A DNA stretch of 35,341 nt from an uncultured Eubacteriales bacterium (GTDB taxonomy: Bacteria > Bacillota > Clostridia > Christensenellales > Aristaeellaceae): positions 1-35,341 of the forward strand of contig CADAKE010000004.1 of assembly GCA_902788445.1 (NCBI GenBank). The letters run 5' to 3'. This document shows, in pieces, positions 16,841 to 24,127 of the stretch (position 1 is the stretch's first letter; every line of letters starts with the position of its first letter). A program made the translations under genes and the position numbers. The notes below the pieces were generated by a model, which saw only the letters and a list, made by a program, of their open reading frames with translations, was not told the origin of the DNA and did not search any database.

Positions 16841-16920
16841 TCAATATTCCGGCTGAGCGCTGCTTCCCTTGCTTGGAGCGGCGCTTCTCCTGTTCTTTAC
16901 GCAAGGAAAGGAAAATCAAG

Positions 16921-17847
16921 GTGAACATTACGGTAGATATGCTCCGGGCGTTCCGGGCGGCCGCCGAAACGCAGAATTTTACCAAAGCGGCGGAGCAGAC
17001 GTATATGACGCAGCCCGCGTTCAGCCGCCTGATGTCCGGCCTGGAAAAAGAATGGCAGGTGCGCCTGTTTGAAAGGACCACCCGGAAGGTGAGCCTGACG
17101 CCGGCGGGCCAGCTTTGCTATTTAACAGCGGCCCGGATGCTGGAGCAATACGACCATATGCTGTCGGAAGTGGAAAAAATCAAACGCACCTTCAGCGGCG
17201 AAATGAAGGTGGGCTGCAATACCATGTCCGGTATGCCGGAGGTTTTCGTGCACGCCATGCGGGAAATGAAGCAGGAATATCCCGGCGTGCGCATCAGCGT
17301 CGTCAGCGCAGGGTCGGTGGATCTGGTGCCCATGATCGAATCGGGAGAATTGGACTGCGGCGTGGTTTGGAGCAAATCGGTCATGTCGTCAGACAAGATG
17401 GACATGATGAAGCTGGCGCCGACCCATAAGTACGCGATTTTGTCCTCCGAGCATCCGTTGGCGGAAAGGGCGAGCATTTCTCTTCGTGATTTGACGGGCC
17501 TTCCCATCATTTATATGAAAGATCGGGAAAAGCGTACCTACCAAATGGTTTCCCAGGTTTGCCAGGAGATCGGCCTTTCCCTGATGGAGGCGGAACCAGC
17601 CAACAACTATGATGAAATGATCATGCGCGTCAGCGTGGGCGGCGAGGCTGCCATTTCCAGCTTCGCTTACGCGGATCACTACTATAAAGAGGTCGTCTTT
17701 CGCCCCATCAGCGATTTGGAGCAGGCGGAAATCAACGGCTGGCGCGTCCTGGTATGGCGAAAAGACAATGAAAACGAAGGGGTCCAAACGCTTTGCGCCA
17801 TCCTGGAAAAACAGTTGGCGTTATCCTCTCTCGCCCCAGCGGAATAG
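16921..17847 (+). CDS. LysR-family transcriptional regulator
   Basis: A regulator of about 308 residues. The N-terminal winged helix-turn-helix is clear (MLRAFRAAAETQNFTKAAEQ, TQPAFSRLMSGLEKEW, LFERTTRKVSLTPAG). The rest is the substrate-binding-like effector domain (GEMKVGCNTMSG, ESGELDCGVVWS, PIIYMKDREKRTY). I chose the GTG at 16921, with AAGGAAA upstream; the in-frame ATG at 16873 would add 16 atypical residues. It lies downstream of the alpha/beta hydrolase, probably in the same transcript, and is a candidate regulator of the three shared-element promoters. A terminator follows at 17878-17924. The effector is unknown. Confidence 0.9.
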   Translation: MNITVDMLRAFRAAAETQNFTKAAEQTYMTQPAFSRLMSGLEKEWQVRLFERTTRKVSLTPAGQLCYLTAARMLEQYDHMLSEVEKIKRTFSGEMKVGCNTMSGMPEVFVHAMREMKQEYPGVRISVVSAGSVDLVPMIESGELDCGVVWSKSVMSSDKMDMMKLAPTHKYAILSSEHPLAERASISLRDLTGLPIIYMKDREKRTYQMVSQVCQEIGLSLMEAEPANNYDEMIMRVSVGGEAAISSFAYADHYYKEVVFRPISDLEQAEINGWRVLVWRKDNENEGVQTLCAILEKQLALSSLAPAE

Positions 17848-17877
17848 GCGGTTATTCATATCAAAAATGCAATAAAT

Positions 17878-17924
17878 ACGGGCTGCGGATTGCACGAAAA
17901 CGGCATTTCACAGCCCGTTTTTTC
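17878..17924 (+). terminator. Terminator after the LysR gene
   Basis: ACGGGCTG (17878-17885) pairs with CAGCCCGT (17911-17918), followed by a run of Ts. The loop is 25 bases. The downstream arm overlaps the -35 box of the next gene's promoter. Confidence 0.7.
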
Positions 17925-17935
17925 TATGTTATGAT
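17907..17935 (+). promoter_or_regulatory. Promoter of the secreted protein gene
   Basis: TTCACA (17907-17912) and TATGAT (17930-17935) are 17 bases apart; each differs from consensus by one base. It overlaps the preceding terminator. The leader to the ATG at 18028 is about 85 bases and includes CCGGCAG/CTGCCGG, a small hairpin. Confidence 0.6.
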
Positions 17936-18027
17936 ACATGTATCGGAGGGAAACGGTTTTCTTCCGGCAGCCTGATCCACCTGCCGGGGGAAAACCAGAA
18001 CCTCCAATATAAGAAGGAGTGAATCGT

Positions 18028-19611
18028 ATGAAAAAGCTGCTGGCTCTGATGCTTGCCGCGCTGCTGGCAATATCCTGCGTATCCCTTGCGCTGGCCGAGG
18101 AAACCGCGCCCATCGTCACGGTGGAGAGCACCATCTTTGGCACCGCGAATACCGAAAACTTCTCTACCTTGAAGGCTTTTACCGATAAAGAACTGTCTGT
18201 CCCCGGCCAACCTGTCGCCTATACCGGCGAAGCGGTCATCCGGGTGGCCTTTGCCGATGGCACCCCTGTGGACGACAGCAAAATCGACCTGAGCGGCGCC
18301 AAGGTCGCCATCGTGGACGGCGACGCGTATTACGCGGAGGACTTCATCCTGAACGCTTCCACATTGAACGGCGAAGTGAAGGACGGGCAGATCGTTTACA
18401 CCCTGAATACCGGCGACGTGGAATGGAACCAGTACGGCTATCCCGTGGCCGAGGGCGGCCTGGAATGGAGCGCCATCGGCGGCAACGGCAACGGCGAATA
18501 CGCCCTGAACTTTGAAGTGAGCGGCATCCAGTATGACGGCCAGGAGCTGGCCCCCGCCACCTTCCGCGCCAATTACTATATCTTTGGCCGTGAATTCACC
18601 GCCAAGGCTTCTCCCCGCAATCCCGCCGGTTCCGTGTGGGGCGCTGGCGGCTATGACAACATCGTGATCCCCGAGGCCGCCCAGGCTGACCTGACCGAGG
18701 TTGTCACCGTGGACGCGGAACCCGTATTCACCTGGGTCGGCGCTGGCGACCAGCCCATCCTGTGCGATGATCAGACCGATAACTTCTACATTTCCTGGCC
18801 CGCTGGCGTGGACGCCTCCACCCTGACTGACGCGGACGTGACCTTGACCCTTAGGAGCGCCTACGGCGACGAACGGGTGCTGGTGCCCAACACCGGCGTT
18901 ATCACCTTTGAGCAGAATGGCATCTCCATTCCCAACGGCGAATATACCGTGTATGCCAGCGAAAACACCACCCAGATTTCCGTGAACCTGCAGCTGTGGG
19001 CCGCCGCACCTGTATACACCCAGCTGACGATTCAGGTAAACGGTGAAAATACCGCTGAAAAGACCTATGACGTGGCCTCTGTGTACACCCATCAGGTGCA
19101 GACCGGCGGCGGCCTGGACCTCCAGGGAAAGACCGTGACCGTGGTCAGCATTTTCGGCATCGACGGCATCGAGAACCTGACGGCTTCTGACGTGTTCAAC
19201 GAAGTGACCTATCGCTACACCTACCGGGAAGGCCAGGGCCCCCAGGCCAAAGAAAAATACTTCCTGGTGGATGACGGCAACGGCGGCTTCACCGTGACCG
19301 AAAACAAGGAAGAAGCCACGGTGTATCCTTCCGATGCTTCCAACGTACAGCTGCTGGGCCATAACATCTTTACCACGGACGCCGTGGGCACCGTGGAGGT
19401 GGAATACAACGGCGAAACCCTCACCTTCTCCCGGGCCATGAGCTATGGCAATGCCGCGGGCAATGGGCTGAAAAAGCCCGTGGAAGCCGGCCTCAAGGCC
19501 GCTCCCGGCTACGTTCTGACCCAGAAGGGCTCCTATGATGATCACCAGCGCTGGGGCTGGCTGCACTTTAACAACGTCGGCTGGATGTCGCCTGTGGAAG
19601 AAGTCAAATAA
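18028..19611 (+). CDS. Secreted protein of unknown family
   Basis: I do not recognise the family. The protein has 527 residues. A type I signal peptide is clear: MKKLLALMLAALLAISCVSLALA with cleavage after ALA near residue 23; the Cys at 17 is not in a lipobox. The mature part is acidic, rich in Thr, Val, Gly and Asp, with many predicted beta-strands and no obvious catalytic motif, suggesting beta-sandwich domains for binding. There is no membrane anchor or sorting signal at the C-terminus, which ends with aromatic residues (RWGWLHFNNVGW). AAGGAG lies eight bases before the ATG. It has its own promoter and sits between the two LysR genes. Confidence 0.75.
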   Translation: MKKLLALMLAALLAISCVSLALAEETAPIVTVESTIFGTANTENFSTLKAFTDKELSVPGQPVAYTGEAVIRVAFADGTPVDDSKIDLSGAKVAIVDGDAYYAEDFILNASTLNGEVKDGQIVYTLNTGDVEWNQYGYPVAEGGLEWSAIGGNGNGEYALNFEVSGIQYDGQELAPATFRANYYIFGREFTAKASPRNPAGSVWGAGGYDNIVIPEAAQADLTEVVTVDAEPVFTWVGAGDQPILCDDQTDNFYISWPAGVDASTLTDADVTLTLRSAYGDERVLVPNTGVITFEQNGISIPNGEYTVYASENTTQISVNLQLWAAAPVYTQLTIQVNGENTAEKTYDVASVYTHQVQTGGGLDLQGKTVTVVSIFGIDGIENLTASDVFNEVTYRYTYREGQGPQAKEKYFLVDDGNGGFTVTENKEEATVYPSDASNVQLLGHNIFTTDAVGTVEVEYNGETLTFSRAMSYGNAAGNGLKKPVEAGLKAAPGYVLTQKGSYDDHQRWGWLHFNNVGWMSPVEEVK

Positions 19612-19656
19612 TTCATCCAAACTAATACTAAAATCCGATTCAAAGTAGACATCTTT

Positions 19657-19689
19657 TCGGCCATGATCGATCCCGTCGATCATGGCCGA
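19657..19689. repeat. Perfect 14-bp stem hairpin
   Basis: TCGGCCATGATCGA (19657-19670) and TCGATCATGGCCGA (19676-19689) pair perfectly around five bases. Neither side has a T-run, so it is not a standard intrinsic terminator. The sequence CCGATTCAAA occurs on both sides (19635 and 19685), giving a 50-base direct repeat around it. It lies between the secreted protein gene and an esterase remnant; function unknown. Confidence 0.6.
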
Positions 19690-19727
19690 TTCAAAAGAGA
19701 GGAGCATCACCATGAAAATGTATCAGC

Positions 19728-19898
19728 GAATCCTATGTTTGCCAACGAGGACAAAACTCCACTTCCATGTACCGCGCCAACAATTGGCTCAATGAGCGCG
19801 GCGTGGAGCACGGCTATCTGTTCGTGCCCGGCGGCCATACCTGGATCACCTGGACGCAACTGATGGAGGTATTCGCCACGGAATATCTTTGGAAATAA
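19728..19898 (+). pseudogene. C-terminal remnant of an esterase (PF00756-like)
   Basis: Fifty-seven codons read ESYVCQRGQNSTSMYRANNW, then LNERGVEHGYLFVPGGHTW and on to a TAA. The pattern, a strand followed by an N..Y..N..L.ERGV..GY...PGGH.W.TW stretch, is the usual C-terminal end, with the catalytic His, of esterase-D/putative-esterase proteins. The nucleophile part is absent. An ATG with a GAGAGGAG site at 19713 enters another frame and stops quickly, so I call this a remnant. Confidence 0.6.
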
Positions 19899-19918
19899 CG
19901 GATTTCTTCCGGTAAACG

Positions 19919-19950
19919 AAGGCGCTGATCTGATGCGGTCAGCGCCTTTC
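19919..19950. terminator. Terminator hairpin between remnant and LysR2
   Basis: AAGGCGCTGA (19919-19928) pairs perfectly with TCAGCGCCTT (19939-19948). Only a short T-run follows on the plus strand. Lying just past the stop of the minus-strand LysR gene, it may serve both directions. Confidence 0.6.
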
Positions 19951-19952
19951 TG

Positions 19953-20843
19953 TTACGCCCCTTCAAAGGGAACGGTTTTGACCAGTTCCAGGAATCGCTT
20001 GCAGGCAGTATTGAATTTCCGGTCCTTCAGGTACGCCAGGAACACGGTGGTGGTCACCCGGGGCTCGATATCCACCAGGGTCAGGTTATCAGGCAGAATC
20101 GGCGCAACGGGCTTGCTCATGAGCAGGGCGATGCCGGTGCCCTGGTCGATCAATTCCACCAGGTTTTCCGCCCGCTGGCTGGTGAACACCACCTTGGGCA
20201 CAAAGCCCGCGTTCCGGCACAAGTCGGTGCACAGCTTGTACATAAAGGAATTTTTGCTGATCAGCAGCAGGGATTCGTTTTCCAGCTGCTTGAAGGTGAT
20301 GGTTTTATGCCGGGCCAGGGGATGGGCCTTGGGCAGCACAGCCACCAGATGATCCTCGGAAATGGGGATGGTTTCAAATTCGTCCACGGAAATGTGCTTG
20401 TTTCGCAGGAAAGCGAAGTCAATTTCGCCCTTGCGCAGCATTTCCGCCAAGGGGGTGGAATCGGCCTCGTGGATGTTGATGATCACGTTTTTGTTATTCT
20501 GGCGGTATTGCTGCAAGATCCGGCTGATGTTGTACGCCTTCATCATGGGGATGGAGCCAATGCCGATGGCGCCCTTGGAGTACATCACTTCCTCGTCAAA
20601 GGCCATGGCGCATTCGTCGTCGATCTTGACGAACTGCTTGGCATAAGGCAAAAACAGCCTGCCGTGGCGGTTCAGTTCCACTTTGCGGGTCGTGCGGTCA
20701 AACAGCGGAATGCCAAGTTCCTCTTCCAGCGCCTTGATGTGGCGGGAGAGCGAAGAGGTTGTGATGAATAGCCGTTCTGACGTTTCAAAATAACTGCCTG
20801 TCTCCGCTAAAGATACAAATTCACGGATGTATTTCAGTTCCAT
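19953..20843 (-). CDS. LysR-family transcriptional regulator (second)
   Basis: A 296-residue LysR protein. The winged helix-turn-helix spans residues 1-60 (MELKYIREFVSLAETGSYFE, TTSSLSRHIKALEEELG, LFDRTTRKVELNRHG). The effector domain follows, with GAIGIGSIPMM, EMLRKGEIDFAFLR and VAVLPKAHPLA. It is encoded divergently from the ceramidase-like gene, whose promoter bears shared element copy 2, the classic layout for a LysR regulator and its target. It has its own consensus promoter (20886-20914). Its ligand is unknown. With the other LysR gene at 16921 it is a candidate for control of the shared-element genes; I cannot tell which one. Confidence 0.92.
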   Translation of the reverse strand: MELKYIREFVSLAETGSYFETSERLFITTSSLSRHIKALEEELGIPLFDRTTRKVELNRHGRLFLPYAKQFVKIDDECAMAFDEEVMYSKGAIGIGSIPMMKAYNISRILQQYRQNNKNVIINIHEADSTPLAEMLRKGEIDFAFLRNKHISVDEFETIPISEDHLVAVLPKAHPLARHKTITFKQLENESLLLISKNSFMYKLCTDLCRNAGFVPKVVFTSQRAENLVELIDQGTGIALLMSKPVAPILPDNLTLVDIEPRVTTTVFLAYLKDRKFNTACKRFLELVKTVPFEGA

Positions 20844-20885
20844 GAAAATCCCTTCTTTATGTTTATTATCCTGTTTTGTGCAATA

Positions 20886-20914
20886 ATTATAGCGCTAAAG
20901 TGAGAAAATGTCAA
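20886..20914 (-). promoter_or_regulatory. Promoter of the second LysR gene
   Basis: On the minus strand TTGACA (20909-20914) and TATAAT (20886-20891) are both perfect and 17 bases apart, about 43 bases before the ATG. A fully consensus promoter is unusual for a regulator gene and suggests it may be held down by autorepression. Confidence 0.85.
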
Positions 20915-20975
20915 TCACGGAGAAATAATTACCAGATGATAGCGTAGCAAGAAGGAAATAGATTGTCCCATTTTT

Positions 20976-21030
20976 CGCAACAATACCCGCGAAAAACGGT
21001 TTGATTGCTGCCAAGCATTCCCGCTATAAT
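20976..21030 (+). promoter_or_regulatory. Shared element copy 2 and promoter of the ceramidase-like gene
   Basis: The element CGCAACAATACCC then GCGAAAAACGGTTTGA (20976-21004) ends in the -35 box TTGATT (21001-21006), with TATAAT at 21025-21030 after 18 bases. ATTTTT precedes it, as in copy 3. Core inverted repeat: CCG-N7-CGG. Confidence 0.8.
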
Positions 21031-21091
21031 GATGCTGTCAGAAATGATCAAATGTGTACCGGATCAAACAAAATTGCAGGAGGCGATGAGC

Positions 21092-22324
21092 ATGAAAATC
21101 GGCATCGGCCAAAGCAAAATGGAATTCCCCACGGGTTTCTTTCCCACGGAAGGATTCGTGAAACAGGCGCATCCTTTATATGTGCGCGTATTTTTCATTG
21201 ATGAAAAAACTCCCTTCGCCCTGGTGTCCATCGAAATGACTTCCCTTTCGGATGAGGAATGCGCCCGCATCAAAAAGGAAACGGCGATTCTGCTGGGTAT
21301 TGAGGAAAACCAGGTTTGGGCGGCGGCGACGCACACCTTCTCCGCGCCCCACATCCTGCCGGACTTCGCGCTGAAAACGGAGGAAGAAAAGGAAAAGCGC
21401 ACGCTTTTGCAGCGCACCCTGGGTGACGCCATTCGCGCGGCGGTATGGCAGGCCAAGCAGGAAGCAAAAGACAGCAAACTGACCTTGTTCCAGGGCGAAA
21501 TTAGCGTCATCGCCAGCCGGGATATCGAATTGCCCGACGGTTGGTGGATCGGCTGCGGCGGAAGCGGCCCCAGCGACAAAACGCTGACGGTACTGGAAGT
21601 GAAGCAGGAAGGAAAAACCAAAGCACTGCTGCTCCACGCCAACGTGCAGTCCTCCATCCTGGATGGCACCGGCGCGGCGGACGGCAAATGCGTGTCCGGC
21701 GATCTGGCGGGCATCGCCTGCGCGGAGCTGGAAAAGCGCTATCCCGGCGCAACGGTCATGTTCATGATCGGCGCGGCGGGGGATCAGGCTCCCGTCAAAC
21801 GAGCCAAGGGATACGCGCCGGACGGACAGGGCGGCTATCAGGAAATCGACCTGCATGAAGACGGCATCCCGCTGGCTGAGACGCTGGGGCAGAAGCTGGC
21901 CACCGATGTGATGGCGGCTTTGCGGAATGACGGCGTACAATTAAACGGACAGGCAAAGACGGCATCCCGCTCCTTCTATGCTCCTGCTAAGAAAATGAAC
22001 CGCAACCTGCGGGAATTGAAACCCACCCATTCCTGCGCATGGGAATTGGATGGAGAAAAGGAACAGACCATCGAACTGTTCGCCCTGGGCGATCTGGTCA
22101 TCATCGGCGTCAAGCCGGAACTGACCTATCCCACGCTCAAACAGCTTCAGGAAGCAAGCCCCTATCCCATCACCCTGGCCGCCACCATGATCAACGGCGG
22201 CGCGAAATACATGGCCGATCAAAGCGCTTATGACCGCTGTATGTACGAAGCCATCAATTCCCCCTTCGCGCCTGGGGCGGCGGAGATGCTGGTCAAAGAA
22301 GCCGCCGCGCTGTTGAAGCGGTAA
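21092..22324 (+). CDS. Neutral/alkaline ceramidase-like protein
   Basis: A 410-residue protein resembling the N-terminal catalytic fold of neutral/alkaline non-lysosomal ceramidases, a family with many uncharacterised bacterial members. Matching segments are VWAAATHTFSAPH (residues 75-87; family form THTHSGP), SGDLAGIACAELEKR, and MFMIGAAGDQAP (family form G.AGD..P). In the family these surround a zinc-dependent amidase site. The second His of THTH is Phe (F83), and I do not see the usual metal-ligand His before the SGD segment, so the chemistry may differ. No signal peptide. The ATG at 21092 has AGGAGG eight bases upstream; ATG 21086 is too close to that site. Its promoter carries shared element copy 2. 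Confidence 0.65.
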   Translation: MKIGIGQSKMEFPTGFFPTEGFVKQAHPLYVRVFFIDEKTPFALVSIEMTSLSDEECARIKKETAILLGIEENQVWAAATHTFSAPHILPDFALKTEEEKEKRTLLQRTLGDAIRAAVWQAKQEAKDSKLTLFQGEISVIASRDIELPDGWWIGCGGSGPSDKTLTVLEVKQEGKTKALLLHANVQSSILDGTGAADGKCVSGDLAGIACAELEKRYPGATVMFMIGAAGDQAPVKRAKGYAPDGQGGYQEIDLHEDGIPLAETLGQKLATDVMAALRNDGVQLNGQAKTASRSFYAPAKKMNRNLRELKPTHSCAWELDGEKEQTIELFALGDLVIIGVKPELTYPTLKQLQEASPYPITLAATMINGGAKYMADQSAYDRCMYEAINSPFAPGAAEMLVKEAAALLKR

Positions 22325-22350
22325 CGACTGGCTGTGATTATCCCATTTTT

Positions 22351-22404
22351 TGCGACAATAACCGCGAAAAACGGTTTGATTCTGGCCGACAAATCCATTA
22401 TACT
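22351..22404 (+). promoter_or_regulatory. Shared element copy 3 and promoter of the ABC importer
   Basis: TGCGACAATAACC then GCGAAAAACGGTTTGA (22351-22379) ends in TTGATT (22376-22381), with TATACT at 22399-22404 after 17 bases. In this copy the core is a clean inverted repeat AACCG-N7-CGGTT. The leader to the ATG at 22516 is about 105 bases. Confidence 0.8.
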
Positions 22405-22515
22405 CAAAGTGTAAAAACCAAGGAAACCCATTTTCCCAACGAGCATAAGCGTCAAGGATCAGGCGCTTCGCTATACACACGAACCCAAAGAACAGAATGA
22501 AAGGAAGGTATCCTC

Positions 22516-24030
22516 ATGAAAAAGTTCTTATCTCTGGTTCTGGCTCTGATCATGGTTCTCTCGATGGCGAGCTTCGCCTCCGCCGAACAGGGCGCGTCCG
22601 TGGTGGTCGGCCTGGCGGGCGATCCCGGCAACATCGGCCCCTTCCAGGGCATGGGCCTGGGCCGCATCGGTATCCTGTTCACCACCTATGAAATGCTGAT
22701 GGTCAAGGACGGCGACAATTTCGTCGGCTGCCTGATGAAGGAACTCACCCCCGTGGACGACCTGACCTACGACGTGGAAATCTACGACTACATCGTGGAC
22801 CAGGCGGGCAACAAGCTGACCGCCAGCGACATCAAGTTCTGCTTTGACACCGCCAAGGCCGACGGCAACCTGCCCAAGCTCTCCTCCGTGGACAGCGTGG
22901 AAGTGCTGAGCGACTACGTGGCCCGGTTCCATTTCACCGCCCTGGCCGCGGGCGATCTGGAATCCCTGCTGATGGAATGCCCCATCGTCACCCAAGCCGC
23001 CTATGAAGCCTCCGCTGACAAGATGGCTACCGACCCCATCACCACCAGCCCCTATCAGGTGGTTGATTACAAGACCGGCTCCACCATCACCTACAAGCGC
23101 AACGAAAACTACTGGCAGAAGGACGAACTGCTGGTGAGCACCTCCAAGCACAACGTGGATGAAATCACCTTCAAGATCATTCCCGACCCCGTGCAGCTGG
23201 TGAATGCTCTCAAAACCAAGGAAATCGACATTTCCGCCGCCATCGACGGTTCCTACATCTCCGACTTCATGGGCGTTGAAGGCTTCGACGTGACCCAGAT
23301 TCCCGACAACACCACCAAGTACCTGATCTTCAACTACGATTCCATCCCCAATGCCGCCGAGCGCCAGGCCATTGCCTACGCCGTGGACGTGGACGATATC
23401 ATCGCTTTCGCCTTTGACGACATCGGCTATCACGCCAAGACCGTGGGCAACAACAAGTACCCGGACTTCGTGGAATCCTGGAACGACGAAGAATACTACG
23501 AGTATGACGAGGAAAAGGCCCAGGCCCTGTTTGCCGAAGCGGGCGTTTCCGCCGGCAAGACCTACCGTCTGCTCTACAACGTGGCCGATGACAACACCAA
23601 GATCGTCACCACCATCCAGGCCGCGCTGGGCTTCTTCGGCATCAACGTGGAACTGATCGGCTACGACAACGCGCTGTTCGGCACCTACAAGTATGACGAA
23701 AAGAACTCCGGCGAATGGGACATCATGCTGGACGAAGGCGGCTCCTCCAACCTGCTCACCAACGTGTGGAAGCTGACCCTGGACGCCCGCGACCAGACCT
23801 ACGGCAAGACCGTCGGCCATGTGAAGGACGACACCCTGCAGTCCCTCATCGAAGCCGCCATCAACGACAACAGCCCCGAAAACATGGACGCTTTCCATCA
23901 GTACCTGAAGGAACAGTGCTATGAATACGGCCTGGTGTCCAAGGTGAACAACCTGGCCCACACCACCGTCGTGACCAAGGCTGCCACCTGCTTCCGCGGC
24001 CAGATCCTGCCCGGCGCCTGCGAGTATTGA
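22516..24030 (+). CDS. Extracellular solute-binding protein, family 5 (Dpp/Opp type)
   Basis: A 504-residue substrate-binding protein of an ABC importer (SBP_bac_5 family, peptides, glycosides, opines or similar). The signal peptide MKKFLSLVLALIMVLSMASFASA is of type I, with cleavage near residue 23; there is no lipobox cysteine, unusual for a Gram-positive binding protein. The family layout is visible in LTASDIKFCFDTAK, SPYQVVDYKTGSTITYKRNENYW and ERQAIAYAVDVDDII. AAAGGAAGG lies upstream of the ATG. It is the first gene of the importer operon, under shared element copy 3, and is separated from the permease genes by a strong hairpin. The ligand cannot be read from sequence; the esterase neighbours suggest a conjugate rather than a plain peptide. 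Confidence 0.9.
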   Translation: MKKFLSLVLALIMVLSMASFASAEQGASVVVGLAGDPGNIGPFQGMGLGRIGILFTTYEMLMVKDGDNFVGCLMKELTPVDDLTYDVEIYDYIVDQAGNKLTASDIKFCFDTAKADGNLPKLSSVDSVEVLSDYVARFHFTALAAGDLESLLMECPIVTQAAYEASADKMATDPITTSPYQVVDYKTGSTITYKRNENYWQKDELLVSTSKHNVDEITFKIIPDPVQLVNALKTKEIDISAAIDGSYISDFMGVEGFDVTQIPDNTTKYLIFNYDSIPNAAERQAIAYAVDVDDIIAFAFDDIGYHAKTVGNNKYPDFVESWNDEEYYEYDEEKAQALFAEAGVSAGKTYRLLYNVADDNTKIVTTIQAALGFFGINVELIGYDNALFGTYKYDEKNSGEWDIMLDEGGSSNLLTNVWKLTLDARDQTYGKTVGHVKDDTLQSLIEAAINDNSPENMDAFHQYLKEQCYEYGLVSKVNNLAHTTVVTKAATCFRGQILPGACEY

Positions 24031-24062
24031 TCTAAAGATAAACCAGCGTAACCCGATAAAAG

Positions 24063-24098
24063 AAGGCGCTGCGGCATAACGTAGCCGCAGCGCCTTTT
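24063..24098 (+). terminator. Intraoperon terminator after the binding-protein gene
   Basis: A perfect 13-bp stem, AAGGCGCTGCGGC (24063-24075) with GCCGCAGCGCCTT (24084-24096), has an eight-base loop and ends in TTTT. Lying between the binding protein and the permeases, it probably lets only part of transcription through, so the binding protein is made in excess; it may also shield the upstream mRNA end. Confidence 0.8.
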
Positions 24099-24127
24099 CA
24101 ACTCAGACAAGGGAGGAGAACCGCTTT

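Noticed and set aside
17929-19713. Minus-strand open frame of 594 codons
   Set aside because: Antisense to the secreted protein gene, which has a good ribosome binding site, signal peptide and promoter. The minus frame has none of these.
22528-23961. Minus-strand open frame of 477 codons
   Set aside because: Antisense to the clear family-5 binding protein; composition is typical of a shadow frame.
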